This document shows positions 20,892 through 32,109 of a DNA stretch of 64,000 nucleotides, piece after piece. This DNA is from Carnegiea gigantea (Eukaryota > Streptophyta > Magnoliopsida > Caryophyllales > Cactaceae), in the NCBI GenBank assembly GCA_029747015.1, contig JAKOGI010000818.1:147001-211000 (forward strand), written 5' to 3'. The notes under the pieces were generated by a model that saw only the letters and a program-made list of their open reading frames with translations, made no database searches and was not told the DNA's origin. Both the position numbers and the translations under genes were made by a program. The first letter of the stretch is position 1. Each line of letters opens with the position of its first letter.

Positions 20892-22456
20892 CTAAAATTG
20901 ACTCCGATTGCTGCCAATCAACTCATTCATCTGCCTTCGCTCTTCATACACTCGGGCTTCTCTCATGGCCCGTTCCTCCTTATGTTGAATCTGCCACTGC
21001 TTTCGTTCCTTTTGGCGGTCAACAAATCCTTGAAAATAGGTAATGCCCTCCTTAATAAATTTTATGTGTCCAGAGAGACAATGAAGGTCATCACGCATAC
21101 CAGTGTATCCTTCTCGAAGACCCGAGCCCTCCAGTTCGAGGGTATAGAAGGATTGAAGGAAGGCGGGGTCCAATGGCATGTATGCTATAGAAGAAGAAGA
21201 CCTGCCAGTCTCAAAGGTGGGTGGTGGAGTGGGCTCCTCCTCAACATAAGTGCCTTCGAGCTCGGGCCCCTATTGGCTCTCATCAACATCATCTTCATCG
21301 TCATCATCATTAGATTCCCCCTCTTCATCACACTCGGCCTCCTCATCAGTAGCTAACTGCCCTTCTCTAAGTAGCACGGTCACTATAACAATCACTATAT
21401 CACAGTTTCAATTCCTCTTGTTGGTTACAGTGGTGCGCTCAACATTGGGAAGGTGAAGAGGATTTGTTTATGGTAAGGGTACCGAATGGTGTCACCCCGG
21501 ACATCGATTATGTGCATGTGGTGGAGGGTGCCAATGTTAAGGTGAACCCCGAGGAAATGGGGCTCAAGGTGGGAGAGTTTGTCACTGTGGCCTAAGGCAA
21601 TGGAGACAGCGGTAACGGTACCGCCAATGCTCAGAACATTCTTATAGTTGGTCTTGGCCACCTCCACCAAGTGACGGATGATGAAGGCTCCTGTGTCCAT
21701 GGGAGTGCCCGACAATGAACATCAAATAATGAACAACTCCGCTTTTCGACAACCACTTTGGTTGTCGTTGCGACCAAAAATGATATTCGCGGTCAAGCGT
21801 TAAAGGTAGCGGAGGTTGATATTGTAAATATTAGTGGCCTTGCCCTTTCAGGGATCAAAAGCTTGAGGTCTCCCAAATCTATCCATATAAGTCTTTCGTT
21901 TGGGGCAAGTAATGCTTATCCAAATAGGGTCTGGTCTCCACAAGGGGGGAACATCCCTATATGCCCCTTCAACTGGAAGTTTCAATAACTCATTGAACAA
22001 GCGCAGACTCATCTGATGGTTAATGTTAAACATACGAAATGTAATATGAACCACTTGATCCCTAAGCTTACCGTCCCAATTCACATTTAAAGAGCTCAAA
22101 AACTCTACCATTAGGCGGTCATAAGAGGTGCATTGCATTCCAATGTACTCCATCCATCCTAATTTATGCGTTAGACTCAACATATCATCAAGTAATCCCA
22201 AAGTTCTTAATGAGTCCACATGAAAGAACGTTTACTCACTAGTCTTCCTAGTGGCCAAAATCTCATATTGGGTCTTTTGTTCTTCACTAGCAAAATGCAA
22301 ACTCGTAGTACTAGCAGGAAGGATCAGTGGATAAGCATCTTTGGTATCTTTAGCAATGGAGCGTGTAGCAGAGGATGAAGTGGCCTTGGATGACTTTTTG
22401 GGCATGGAGGGAGCCTTGGAACCTTTCCCAACTCGTTTCTTGCCCATCATGAACAC
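20892..22456 (-). pseudogene. Athila env-like ORF, degraded
   Basis: The minus strand carries the extra ORF that follows pol in Athila elements. Three segments lie in one frame separated by stops: 22232-22456 (basic N-terminus, KKSSKATSSSATRS), 21848-22219 (SLRTLGLLDDMLSLTHKLGW, VEFLSSLNVNWDGK and ITFRMFNINHQMSLRLFNEL, matching the Athila ORF domain) and 21425-21715 (GTPMDTGAFIIRHLVEVAK and HLEPHFLGVHLNIGTLHHM). A fourth segment, 20892-21179, is in another frame and is Glu/Arg-rich and helical (QKERKQWQIQHKEERAMREA). Whether this protein acts in cell entry is unproven in plants, and I see no signal peptide here. Confidence 0.75.
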
Positions 22457-23250
22457 CCGAGAGCAGATCTGGTCCTTAGATTATTGAAGAAGATGAAAAT
22501 AGTGAGTGGAGGGATGCTTTCTATCTCTACAACCTTCAACCTCAATAATGGAAGTTAGGATTTTAGAGAGAGAAAGTGGGTAGTGTGGGGGGTTAAATTT
22601 GGTGAAAAGGAGGGAAATTTGAGAGAGAAGTGAGAGATTATGAGAGAAATTAAAGGACTCGAAAGGAAAATTGAAGATTAGGGGTGAGATTTGAGTGGAA
22701 AGTGGGTGAGAGAAAAAGGTAGAGTCGCGGCCCAGAGAGAGAAAATGGGTGAGGAAGAATGAAGAAAGATAGAGGAAGAAGGAGAACTCGGGCCCTTGTG
22801 CCCAAAAAATAAGGTGGCATGCTCGTGCTTTGAGGTACGGGGGGGCACCATGCCACTTTGCTATTTTCGTGCTTGCATGCTGGGAAGTGGCACGGTAATG
22901 CTGTATGGCACGGTGGCACCATGCCGTATGACACAGTGGCACCGTGCCACTTTGCTGGTTGGCAGACCTTGTTTTCCTTCTTCCCCCTTTTTTTGAAGTT
23001 TTAGGGGGTGGCATGGGCGTGCTATCAGGCATGGGGCTCCTATGCCAATATGCTGCCTCCCAAACTGGCCCCTTAGAGTGGTGCTTCCTTCTTTTCTCCC
23101 CTGTTTTTCTGTTTGATCTTTTCCTCTCTCTCTTTTTTTTGTTTTTGTTCCTTATTTTTGCCTTTTGTTTTTTTTAACAAAAGCTGTAAAGCTTGGGTTG
23201 TCTCCCAAGAAATGCTTGTTTTAGGTCTCTAGGTTGGCTGTGAAGGACCT
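22457..23250 (-). other. Athila-1 pol to env-like spacer with GGCAC palindromes
   Basis: No conserved protein is seen; a 183-residue open frame over 22481-23032 is low-complexity. At 22840-22965 the block holds repeated GTGGCAC / GGCACCATGCC / GGCACCGTGCCAC arms, very like the GC-rich block inside the Athila-1 LTRs (29692-29810). The spacer may hold the promoter or splice acceptor for the env-like ORF, but that is only a guess. Confidence 0.5.
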
Positions 23251-24420
23251 CTAGGAAGAAGGGACATCGAGGAGGGCACAAGTGACCTTTCCTTCAAGTG
23301 ACTCACTGACTATATCATGTTTTAATCGAGACCCGTTGATCTTGAATAAGCCGGTAGCCTCCATGCCGATCTTAATGGCCCCATATGGATAGACCTTCAA
23401 CACCTTAAAAGGGCCTGACCATCTAGAATGAAGCTTGCCTGGGAAGAGCTTCAAACGGGAGTTGAATAGGAGGACTAAATTACCTTCTTGAAACTCACGA
23501 TGGTTAATAAACTTGTCATGCCACTGCTTCGTTCTTTCCTTGTAAATTCTATAACTTTCATAGGCATCAAAATGGATTTTCTCAAGTTCGTTCAACTGGA
23601 GCAATCGTCTCTCCCTCGCGGATTTCAAATCGAAGTTCAAATGTTAGATGACCCAGTAGGCCTTATGCTCTAATTCAACAGGGAGATGGCATGGCTTACC
23701 GTAAAAACCAGAATGGACTGGTCCAAGTCGGAGTCTTGAACGCGGTGCAGTAAAGCCAAAGGGCGTCATCAAGTTTGTTCGCCCAATCTTTGTGAGATCG
23801 CGCAACCGTCTTCTCTAAAAGTGACTTGATTTCCTAGTTGGAGATCTCGACTTGGCCACTTGTCTGGGGGTGGTAGCCTAGTTCATACTTGTGATGCACT
23901 CCATACTTCTTCAGTAAAGCCTCGAGTTTCTTTCCGATGAAGTGCATCCCGTTATTACTGATAAGCACCCTTAGGACTTAAAAACGAGGAAAAATAATCC
24001 TCTTGAATAGCTTAGCCACTACTTTTAAGTTGTTATTAGGGCTAGCTACGACTTCCACCCACTTGGAGGCGTAATCTACCACGACCAGGATGTACTTATT
24101 GCCCCTCGAGGCTGGGAAAGGGCCCATGAAGTCAATGCCCCAAAAATTGAAGATCTCAACTTCAAGGATGAAATTGAAGGGCATCTCGTTCTTCCTGAGC
24201 AAATTGCCCATTCGCTGGCAACGGTCATAGAGCGAACATAAGTGTGGACATCTTTGAATAATGAGGGCCAAAAAAACCCAACTTGGAGGGCCTTTACAAT
24301 AGTCTTAGAGGTGCTAGCATGTCCTCCACATGGAGAGTCATGAAAAAGAGAAATCACACTCTAAATCTCCTCCTCAGGAAGGTAACGTCGGTGAATCCCA
24401 TCTTTGCATAAGTTTTAGAG
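23251..24420 (-). pseudogene. pol: Athila-1 integrase, degraded
   Basis: Minus strand. The zinc-binding part shows [19 protein letters not shown] and a damaged CxxC. The core shows [20 protein letters not shown] and [14 protein letters not shown] (first catalytic Asp region), then breaks at 23978. Further core blocks between 23640 and 23978 are split by stops. The C-terminal part 23251-23640 shows [40 protein letters not shown] and [11 protein letters not shown], a typical chromodomain-less Athila/Tat end. At least three frames are used. Confidence 0.85.
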
Positions 24421-24508
24421 AAAAGGTTCCTCTCAAAAGCAGTGATTGACATCATAGAAGAACTTTTACTTTTGGTGGGAGGATAGATAATGGGTAGGAT
24501 CCCCGAGG

Positions 24509-26150
24509 CTAAAAAGTTCGCAAAGTCGGCAACCATGGGGCTTGCTCCGTGGAGAGTGCCATGAGATGCTCGTAAGAGAAAGCATCATAGATGGGGGCAT
24601 CGTGGCTCTCAACAATGAGCCTGGAGAGATGATCAGCAATGACATTCTCTGCCCCTGCCTTATCCTTGATCCCCAGATCGAACTCCTGAAGGAGTAAAAT
24701 CCATCGAATGAGGTGAGGCTTTGAGTCCTTCTTCTCAAGAAGATGCTTGAGTGCAGAATGATCGGTGTACACAATGACCTTGGAGCATAAGAGATAGGGT
24801 CAGAACTTCTTCATTGCGTACACGACCGCAAGCAATTCCTTCTCGCTGTTGTATAGTTCTGCTGAGCCTAATCTAGTGTTCTACTAGCATAATAGATCTC
24901 CACTGGCTTCTTATCCCTTCTCTGCCCCAAGACTGCCCCCATCGTATGGCCATAGGCATCACATATGATCTCGAACGGAAAACTCCAGTCTGGCGGTTGG
25001 ATGATGGGGCAGATATCAGTGCCTGCTTAATCCTATAAAAAGCTTCATGGCACTCATCGGTAAACACAAATGGGGCATCTTTGGCTAGAAGCTGGATTAG
25101 ATGTTTGGCAATCTTAGAGAAATCCTTGATAAAGCAGCGATAAAATCTCGCAAGGAAACTTAGCACCCGTTTTACTGAAGTAGGAGGGGACAACCACTCA
25201 ATAACCTCAACCTTAGCCTTGTCCACTTCGATGCCCCTAGCAGAGCTAACATTACCCAATACTACCCCCTCTTATACTATGAAATGACACTTTTTTCAAT
25301 TCAACACTAGGTTAACTTCCTTGCATCTACGAAGTACCTTGGTTAGATTTTCTAAACACAAGTTAAAGGTGCCTTCGTAGATGGAGAAATCATCCATGAA
25401 CACCTATATGATGTTCTCAATAAGATCAGAAAATATCGCAGTCATACACCGCTGAAAGTTGGCAGGGGCATTGCATGACCCGAAAGGCATCCTTTGATAA
25501 GTAAAGATACCATAGGGGCATATGCAGATCGTCTTCTCCTGATCATCGGGATAGATAGGAATCTGAAAGAAAACAGAATATCCATCCAAATAACAGAAGA
25601 AGGAATGCCTTGCCAGCCTTTCCAACATCTGATCAATGAAAGGGAGGGGGAAATGATATTTTCGGGTGGCTTAATTCAATCTATGATAATCAATGCACAT
25701 TCGCTGCCCGGTCACAGTCCTAGTCGAGATGAGCTCGTCACGGTCATTCTTAATGACGGTCATCCTACCCTTTTTGGGAACTACCTGAATTGGACTTACC
25801 CATTCACTATCTGAGATAGGATAGATGATCCTAGTGTCAAGTAGTTTGATAACCTCTTTTTTCACAACCTCTTGCATATTAGGATTTAAGCGGCACTGAG
25901 GTTGTCGAGAGGGTCGATGACCTTCATTAAGAAATATGCGATGCATACAGAATGAAGGACTAAGTCCCTTAATGCCATCAATACTATAAACAATGGCACC
26001 CCTATGCTTGCAAAGCACAACCAACAATTTTTTCAACTGGCGACCATCCAGCTTAGCACTAACAATAACTGGGAACTGATGAGTGGAGTCAAGAAACTCG
26101 TACCTGAGATGGGAAGGTAGAGGCTTCAACTCTACCTTTGATGGGCATTT
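24509..26150 (-). pseudogene. pol: Athila-1 reverse transcriptase and RNase H, degraded
   Basis: Minus strand, frames broken. RT blocks in order: ELKPLPSHLRYEFLD, IKGLSPSFCMHRIFLNEG, NPNMQEVVKKEVIKLLD, SEWVSPIQVVPKKG and CIDYHRLN (to 25671). These are followed by FFCYLDGYSVFFQIPIYPDD, PYGIFTYQRMPFG and the catalytic FMDD (25389-25400). RNase H shows [20 protein letters not shown] and [14 protein letters not shown] (24509-24772). A stop after ENII (25404) and others split it. The order protease, RT, RNase H, integrase fits Ty3/gypsy. Confidence 0.9.
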
Positions 26151-26429
26151 CTCCTGCTCTTTAGAGGCGGGTTCCTCCACACTAAGAACCTCCTTTGGGG
26201 ACTGCCTATGTGCATAGGCAGTTGACTCATTGAGGAGCCTAGCATACTCTTCCTTCTCTTCCAAATGGGAGCCAGTCACATAGCAGTTGATTAAAGCGGC
26301 CTCTAGTTGATCCCCCGCATAATTGCAAGTCTTGGCCTCCTGATTAAGTGCTCTCTCTAGCACGTCGACTCTGCAACATGAGTCGCCTGAGGTGGGAGAG
26401 GCCACGAATTGTAGTAAGCTGAATTCCAC

Positions 26430-26965
26430 CTTCTCTTCCCCTACTTTAAAGGAGAGCTTGCCATTCTTCAGATTTATCATTGCTCCCACAGTAACTAAAA
26501 AGAGTCGCCCAAGGATGATTGGGGTGCGAGAGTCTCCTCCATCTCTATAACAACAAAATCGCATAGGTTGAAAAACTTGCCTACTTACAGTAGGATATCC
26601 TCAAGAATACCCATAAGGTACTTGACGGATCTATCGGCTAGCTGTAAAGAGATGATAGTGCCCTCATTTGCAGCTTCTTACATATGGAATAAGGCATTAG
26701 GCTCACGCTAGCCCTAAGATCACATAATGCCCTATTAATAGTAACATCCCTAGATTAAATAAGAGATGGAAAAGCTTCCTGTATCTGAAAGCTTAGGACG
26801 CAGCTTGTTCTGAATGATAGCACTGCACTCCTTAGTGAGAGCCACTGTAGCATTCATAAGCAGTTTCCCTTTGTTGGATAGCAAATCCTTCAAGAATTTA
26901 GCATAGGAGGGCATGTCAGTGATAGCCTCCAAAAAGGGAATATTGACGTGAAACGTTTTCAGCAT
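26430..26965 (-). pseudogene. pol: Athila-1 aspartic protease region, active site altered
   Basis: Minus strand. FHVNIPFLEAITDMPSYAKF, then KDLLSNKGKLL and ECSAIIQNKLRPKLSDTGSF, lie just before the protease. The protease active site, normally DLGAS in this family, reads DLRAS at 26707-26721 (one G-to-A transition). The C-terminal block TPIILGRLFLVTVGAMINLK (about 26465-26525) is present. A frame change lies between the two parts. The changed Gly beside the catalytic Asp would be expected to disable the enzyme. Confidence 0.82.
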
Positions 26966-27459
26966 CTCGAGGAACTTCCTATACTTATGCTCATCCTCAG
27001 CCTTCGATAGCCTCTAGGGATATGGAACGGGAGGCTTGTAAGGCTTCACTAGAGGTGAAACGTGCTCAGCCCGAACCTCCTGGGTTCTTTTAGTATAGAC
27101 CCTCTCACTTGGAACCTCAATGGGGACCTCCTTCTTAACATCTTTCTTATTGTCAACCCCCTTCCTATCTTCCCTCATAGGCATCTAAAGACTTTCTAAC
27201 TCCCTGCCACTCCATAATGTGATGGGATTCATTTGACCCTTAGGGTTGGTCTCAGGTTGACCTGGTAGATGCCTCTGGGGCCTAAATAAATGGCTCACCT
27301 GCTGTACAATCTGGGCAATTTGGTTCTCCATCATCTTCTGGTGAGTGGTCATAGTTTCAAATGTGGAATTTAATTAACTGACCGACTCACCAAGTGCCTC
27401 ATTAATCTTGATTAGGGTTACTATAAAGCGCCCCATAAGACTCACCAGATTGGACTTGG

Positions 27460-28441
27460 GTTGGGGAGGTTGTTGTTATGATAGGAGAAATTTAGGTGGT
27501 TTCTCTAACTGGGGTTATAAGTGTTTGAGTAGGGGTTATTTTGTGGGTGTTGGTTGTAGTTTTGCATCACATTAGTATGCTCAATACCCTGAAAAGTGGA
27601 TTGATACTCAGCAGCAACATGGCCTTGAATGCTACAAATCTCACATAGATTCCTAACCTCAAACATTGCGCCTGAAGAACTCCCCATTAAACTCCCTGAA
27701 GAAAGAGTCCCAAGCCTATCAAATCGCTGTGCTAGAGCACCAATGTTGCTGGCAAGTAGATCCACAGCATCAACTCCATAAACCCCACTAGTCCTCTTTG
27801 GGGTCACTCTCTCGCTAGACCTATGATAATTGTTGGAGGCCATCTCCTCCAATAAGGCTCTCGCGGCCTCAATTGACTTCCCCATGAGTGTGCTGCAAAC
27901 TGCGACGTCAACAGATGTCTTCAGGGACTTGTCTAATCCATTATAGAAGGTTTGAATTAAGAGCCAGTCGGACACTCCATGGTGGGGCCATTGGCGTTGA
28001 AGATCCTTGAATCTCTCCCAGGCTTCATAAAGAGACTCATTGCTCGTTGAGAGAAGGAAGTGATTTTCGCTCTCAGCTTAGCGGTCTTGCCTGTGAGGAA
28101 GTACTTACTAAGAAATACTCTTGATAGGGCCTCCCAAGTGTTGAATGAATATTGGGCTCTTCATTAAGGAGCCAGTCATTGGCTCTGTCCGCCAGTGAGA
28201 AGGGAAAGAGCCTCAATCTAATAGCATCAGTGGAAACCCCGTTAAGCTTGATCATTTCACACTTCACTAGAAAGTTGTGAAGGTGAATATGGGGGCTCTC
28301 CGTAGGATGCCCACCGAACTGGTCCTTCTCCATGAAGGACACGAGAGTAGGCCATAGCTCGAAGTTGTTTGCTTCGACGGCCGGGTTCACGATGAAGGAG
28401 GTGATGTCAGTGGCATGCGGTAAGACGTAGTCCCGCAGCAC
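27460..28441 (-). pseudogene. gag: Athila-1 Gag, degraded
   Basis: Minus strand, two frames. 28073-28441 shows NNFELWPTLVSFMEKDQFGG, ESPHIHLHNFLVKCEMIKLN and AIRLRLFPFSLADRANDWLL, the capsid-type retrotransposon gag core. 27505-27975 shows LLIQTFYNGLDKSLKTSVD, ALLEEMASNNYHR and a decayed knuckle CEICSIQGHVAAEY, in which the last Cys is replaced by Tyr. A frameshift and stop near 27980-28070 separate them. Confidence 0.85.
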
Positions 28442-28717
28442 CCTAGGATCTCTTTAGGCCATGATGATTTGCGCTTGTTGCCTCTTCTCGCACCGCTTTC
28501 TCTCCGTGCAGTGGCTTCTATCCCCGGGTCAAAAGGAATGAGTTATTGATCCCTCTAACTATGCCTATACATACAAAGTCAAAAACTATGCCAACCGTAA
28601 GCAAGTCCAAGCAAGGCTCAAAGAGCAAAGGAGAAAAAGAAAAATGCCTAATCTAGAGTGTGTTGGCCGCTTTCGATGTTAAAACAAATAAGTTCTGTGA
28701 TAATGGCGTCAAAAACT
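28442..28717 (-). other. Athila-1 5' leader and decayed primer-binding site
   Basis: Leader between the 5' LTR and gag. Next to the LTR, 28697-28711 reads on the minus strand TGACGCCATTATCAC, a tRNA-Asp primer site with about three changes, five to six bases from the LTR start TATTGTC. No gene is seen. Confidence 0.7.
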
Positions 28718-30052
28718 TATTGTCTTAAAATACCATAAGTGCACGACTTAGTTGTAGCTAGGAACAGGCAAAGTACGGGTCGTATCCACAGGGAACTTGC
28801 TACCAATCACCGAATTCGACTTATAACACTCAATTTAGGCAAAAGTTCGCTTTTGTTGAATGTTGCTAACTGGCAATTCTAATCTACTGAGAACTAATGA
28901 AATTGTCTAATTCAATAATAACACAAGTCCTAGATTGGGGTTCACCACACTATTATACTATATGAATCATAAACTAGATCCTGCAAACCTGCCTAAGAGA
29001 GTAATTGAAGTGGAAAAGACTACAAATATGAAATGCATCTACACCTTCTTTTGAGGGTCAATAAACTGACTAAACAATCTCAATTATCTATTTTCATGAA
29101 ACTAGAATTATCATAGTTACAAAGTTGAGTAATCAGGAATTCGCAATTGAAACCCTAACTGTTTTCACGTCAGGAAAATCAACCGCTTACAAAGTCGCAC
29201 TAGGTGGAGGATTTAACTGTCGCTGAACTCATTAACCCTAATTAAGAACAATGAACAAGTGTCTCTTGAGCAATTCAACGAATAGTTGGCATACTAGGTA
29301 AGAATTCAAATCACAACCATGGGCATAGTTCACAAACACCTAAAACATGATTCAATTTCACATAATGGAGTTACTCCCAATCCAAGACTACTAGTTTAGC
29401 CTCTTATCATATTGATAATCACAATCAAGAGCAAAAATCTAAAAAAACACTAAAGATGCAAACTTTAATTGAGAGTGCAAGAGAAATAAGAAAGAAAACG
29501 TACTTCAATTAATTTCTAAGATCAGTCGCACAAACTTATACTCAATTAAACTTCAATCTAATGTCTAAGAATTTATGAAAGTTTTTCGAGTTGAAAACTT
29601 AAAAATTTCCTCTTTCGAGAGCTCTAAGAAAATTACAAGATATCCCCAACTGTAATCGCAACAAAACAATTTAGTCGTGTAGAAAACTAATGTGGCACTG
29701 TCGTGCCACACAGCACGGTGCCACCGTGTCGCTTCACTAGAAGGCAACTCCTGGGATTTTGGCTTTGGCACGACCGGGCTTCCTGGCATGGGCTCCCCAT
29801 GCCAGTCCTCTAAGCCTTGACAACCTCTTCCTTAGCTTGAAATTCACCTTCTTGGCCCTCCTTTTGCGCAACAATAGTGGGTTTTCTTATTTCCTTCAAC
29901 AGGAACTCCTAAAAATATGAAAACATTTTATATGAGCAAATTCAGGGTAAAGGACGCCTATTTGACCCCTGCACTTTGAAGTTTAACTCAAAAAATCACT
30001 AAAAAGAGGGGTAAAAATTGGGTTCGAAAGAGATAAAAATGGAGGTTTATCA
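28718..30052 (-). repeat. Athila-1 5' LTR
   Basis: This 1335-bp partner of 600-1481 plus 18416-18855 is followed by AACCT (30053-30057), the slightly decayed target duplication. A GC-rich palindromic block lies at 29692-29810 (240-360 nt from the LTR start). The AAAAC target used by N1 in the other LTR is also present here and uninterrupted (about 29595-29599). Confidence 0.9.
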
Positions 30053-30378
30053 AACCTAGTGGTGGTTTCATGTAAATCTCTTCTTCTAAGGCTCCATGTA
30101 AAAAGGCATTGTGTATATCCATTTGATTCAATTCTTAACCTTTAGCAACTGTTGTAGTAAAAAAAAAAAAAATAACAATAGTCATTTTCGCCACTAGAGC
30201 CAAAGTTTTGTTGAAGTTGTCACCTTCAATTTGAGTATTGCAAAGACAACCAATCTTACTTGTACCTCTCAATGGTGCCATCTGCACTCTGTTCAATACT
30301 ATACACTTACTTTCCCCCATGAGCTATCTTTCCTGGTGGCAAGGAAGCATAAACCCATGTCCAATTTTCTTCCAATTC
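30053..30378 (-). pseudogene. Copia reverse transcriptase N-terminal blocks (right arm of split host element)
   Basis: Minus strand, with frame breaks. TWVYASLPPGK opens the RT, followed by decayed blocks around DGTIERYK, EGDNFNKTLALVAKMT, QMDIHNAFLHGALEEE and EIYMKPPLG. The last abuts the Athila-1 target site. The continuation is at 240-594. A poly-A expansion (30158-30170) disrupts the middle. Confidence 0.8.
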
Positions 30379-30404
30379 GGTACTTCGTGTTACATATCCT
30401 ATGC

Positions 30405-30641
30405 TTTTGGGACATCATTAGTTGGTTTCTCTAGGTCTCTATTTACAAATCTAAGTTTAATTTTGGATTTGAATGCATTAATCACCAGATGAGACCAATT
30501 TTCATAGTTGTCACCATTCAGACTAACAAGACTGAGCACATTCCCTAGATGGTCTGAACCACTGAGATGGAAAGTGGATCAAGGATCCCTTACGCAAAGA
30601 GTTATTTGTTTGTTATCATTCTTCTTGTGCCGCATGTCCAT
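30405..30641 (-). pseudogene. Copia Gag N-terminus joined directly to RT
   Basis: Minus strand. From an ATG at 30639-30641 the frame reads through an in-frame stop to SDHLGNVLSLVSLNGDNYEN and WSHLVINAFKSKIKLRFV, the N-terminal gag block of common copia lineages. It ends near 30405 and RT sequence begins within about 30 bases. The rest of gag, the protease and the integrase are absent, so this host element carried an internal deletion before Athila-1 entered. Confidence 0.75.
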
Positions 30642-30676
30642 CCTTAAAATTGATCATGACATATTTCAAGAAAAAT

Positions 30677-30947
30677 CTTATGACACCATGTAAAATTGTG
30701 CTTATGAGAGAAGTTTTATTCCAACCATCCTCCTATGTTGTTATTCTCTTATTCCAACTTATCATGATACAATATGATCCTCTGTTGTTAATCTCTTACT
30801 CCCACTTATCATGAAACAATATGAGAATGAGGTTTTAAACCCATGTTTACAAATTACTTATGACAATAGCATTTCTACTAAGCAAAGAAAATAAGATTAA
30901 AAAATAAGTTTCCTACCAAATCTATACAAGATCATATGTTGCCAATA
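30677..30947 (-). repeat. Host copia 5' LTR and primer-binding site
   Basis: On the minus strand TGGTGTCATAAG (30677-30688) is a decayed initiator tRNA-Met primer site. It directly follows a candidate LTR ending AATTTTACA. The LTR would run 30689-30947 (about 259 bp) with its start at TATTGGC, decayed from TGTTGG. The partner LTR would be left of the window, so the outer boundary is tentative. Confidence 0.55.
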
Positions 30948-31416
30948 TTCTATATATGATCATGTCAAGACCGCATTAATTCGGATAAGCGAGTAGAATA
31001 CAGGTTAGGTGTATTTTCGGTTTCGAGTAAATACAGAATGTATTTCAGATTCAAATAGCATACAAGTCAAGTGTATTTCTATTTTATGGGTTTCGGGTAA
31101 ATCCAACGGGTCGTGATCGCTATCTTTTTTTACTATTCTTGAGCGAATAATATTGGGTATAAAAGCCCAAGTTACTTGAATGCATGTTGAATAAATATTT
31201 GCTATTTTGTGATGATAACCTGATGCATGTCGCTAGACTTAAAATTGATTATAAAAAAAAAGAAGGAAGAAAAAAGCTACTCGTACTTCGTTAGTCCACA
31301 AAACTATAATTAACTATGTTGTTGAAACGCACTTGCTCCTTGTATAGAATATGATATACCTATTGTAGACGTTAAATGAGGTACAAAAGCTACTTACTTT
31401 CACTCTTTGAACATGA
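30948..31416. other. AT-rich sequence without a recognised gene
   Basis: No coding region, RNA gene or element boundary is supported here. Two loosely similar blocks, each with GTGTATTT and GGTTTCG-GTAAAT motifs, occur at about 31000-31045 and 31060-31110. Confidence 0.4.
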
Positions 31417-31421
31417 TCAAG
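31417..31421. repeat. Target-site duplication of the solitary LTR (left copy)
   Basis: TCAAG, repeated at 36020-36024 after the LTR. The undisturbed single copy is preserved at 36252-36256 in a duplicate of the flanking sequence. Confidence 0.92.
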
Positions 31422-32062
31422 TGTAAGACCTGCATTCTTTATTTTACATTAAGTTGGCTGTCTTGCCTTTTACGTTACAAAATTCGTATTTTTAGTAACT
31501 ATATGAGTTAAATTATTACTAATATGCTTATGTGAAAGGTAATTTAATTAAAAAGAATATTTTTGTCTCAGTTAATATTATTATTAGTAGTTTTGAAAAT
31601 CTTTGATGATTTTTAGTAAGCGTTAATGAAGGTTATCAACGAGTACTAAACCGAGTAGGAACCCGAGTACGATTGGGTTGTCAACCTTAGAATTCGTTTC
31701 ATTAGTTATTAAATCGAACCTGAACGTATTTGGGAACGAATAATCGACGAACAATTGTATTAACGATTGGGTTTAGAATAAGAGGTATGAGATTGGACTA
31801 GTGATTTTAGTTGACTAAGCAATCGACCAAAACAACAAAACAAAAAAAAAAGGAATTAAAAGGGGCCGAAGCCCCTTTATGGTTTTCAAAACGCGAGCAA
31901 GGGGGGTTCTCAAAACCGCAGCCCCCACGACAGGCACACGAAGAGAGAGAAAGAGAGGAAGATGGGGGGAGAGAGAGAGAAGGGGGGCGACAGTGCACCG
32001 CCACGACCCCCGCCCTGGTCGACCACCACCGCCGCACCCTGCCAACCATCCACGGCCAAGCC

Positions 32063-32066
<4 letters not shown>

Positions 32067-32108
<42 letters not shown>
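32067..32108. repeat. (GA)n microsatellite in the solitary LTR
   Basis: About 40 bp of AG dinucleotides lie within a purine-rich segment (31935-32110). The long overlapping frames on both strands here are products of the repeat. Confidence 0.9.

Positions 32109-32109
<1 letters not shown>

Larger units (their letters stand above)
600..30052 (-). mobile_element. Athila-1: Athila-type Ty3/gypsy LTR retrotransposon, interrupted by N1
   Basis: Total span of an Athila-like element on the minus strand. The LTRs are 600-1481 plus 18416-18855 (3' LTR, split by N1) and 28718-30052 (5' LTR). The target duplication is AGCCT (595-599) against AACCT (30053-30057), 4 of 5 matching. The primer site beside the 5' LTR (about 28697-28711) is a decayed tRNA-Asp match, typical of Athila. 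Order on the minus strand is gag, protease, RT, RNase H, integrase, spacer, env-like ORF and a long 3' region. All coding parts carry stops and frameshifts. In one sampled stretch of about 300 bp the LTRs differ at roughly 7% of positions by eye. It inserted within the RT of an older copia element. Confidence 0.9.

Noticed and set aside
20796..21356. A 186-residue plus-strand frame
   Set aside because: It lies antisense to the env-like ORF of Athila-1, whose minus-strand reading shows family motifs. The plus-strand product has none.
22481..23032. A 183-residue minus-strand frame between pol and env-like ORF
   Set aside because: Low-complexity Ser/Phe/Leu sequence over a spacer that contains palindromes. 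No resemblance to a known retrotransposon protein.
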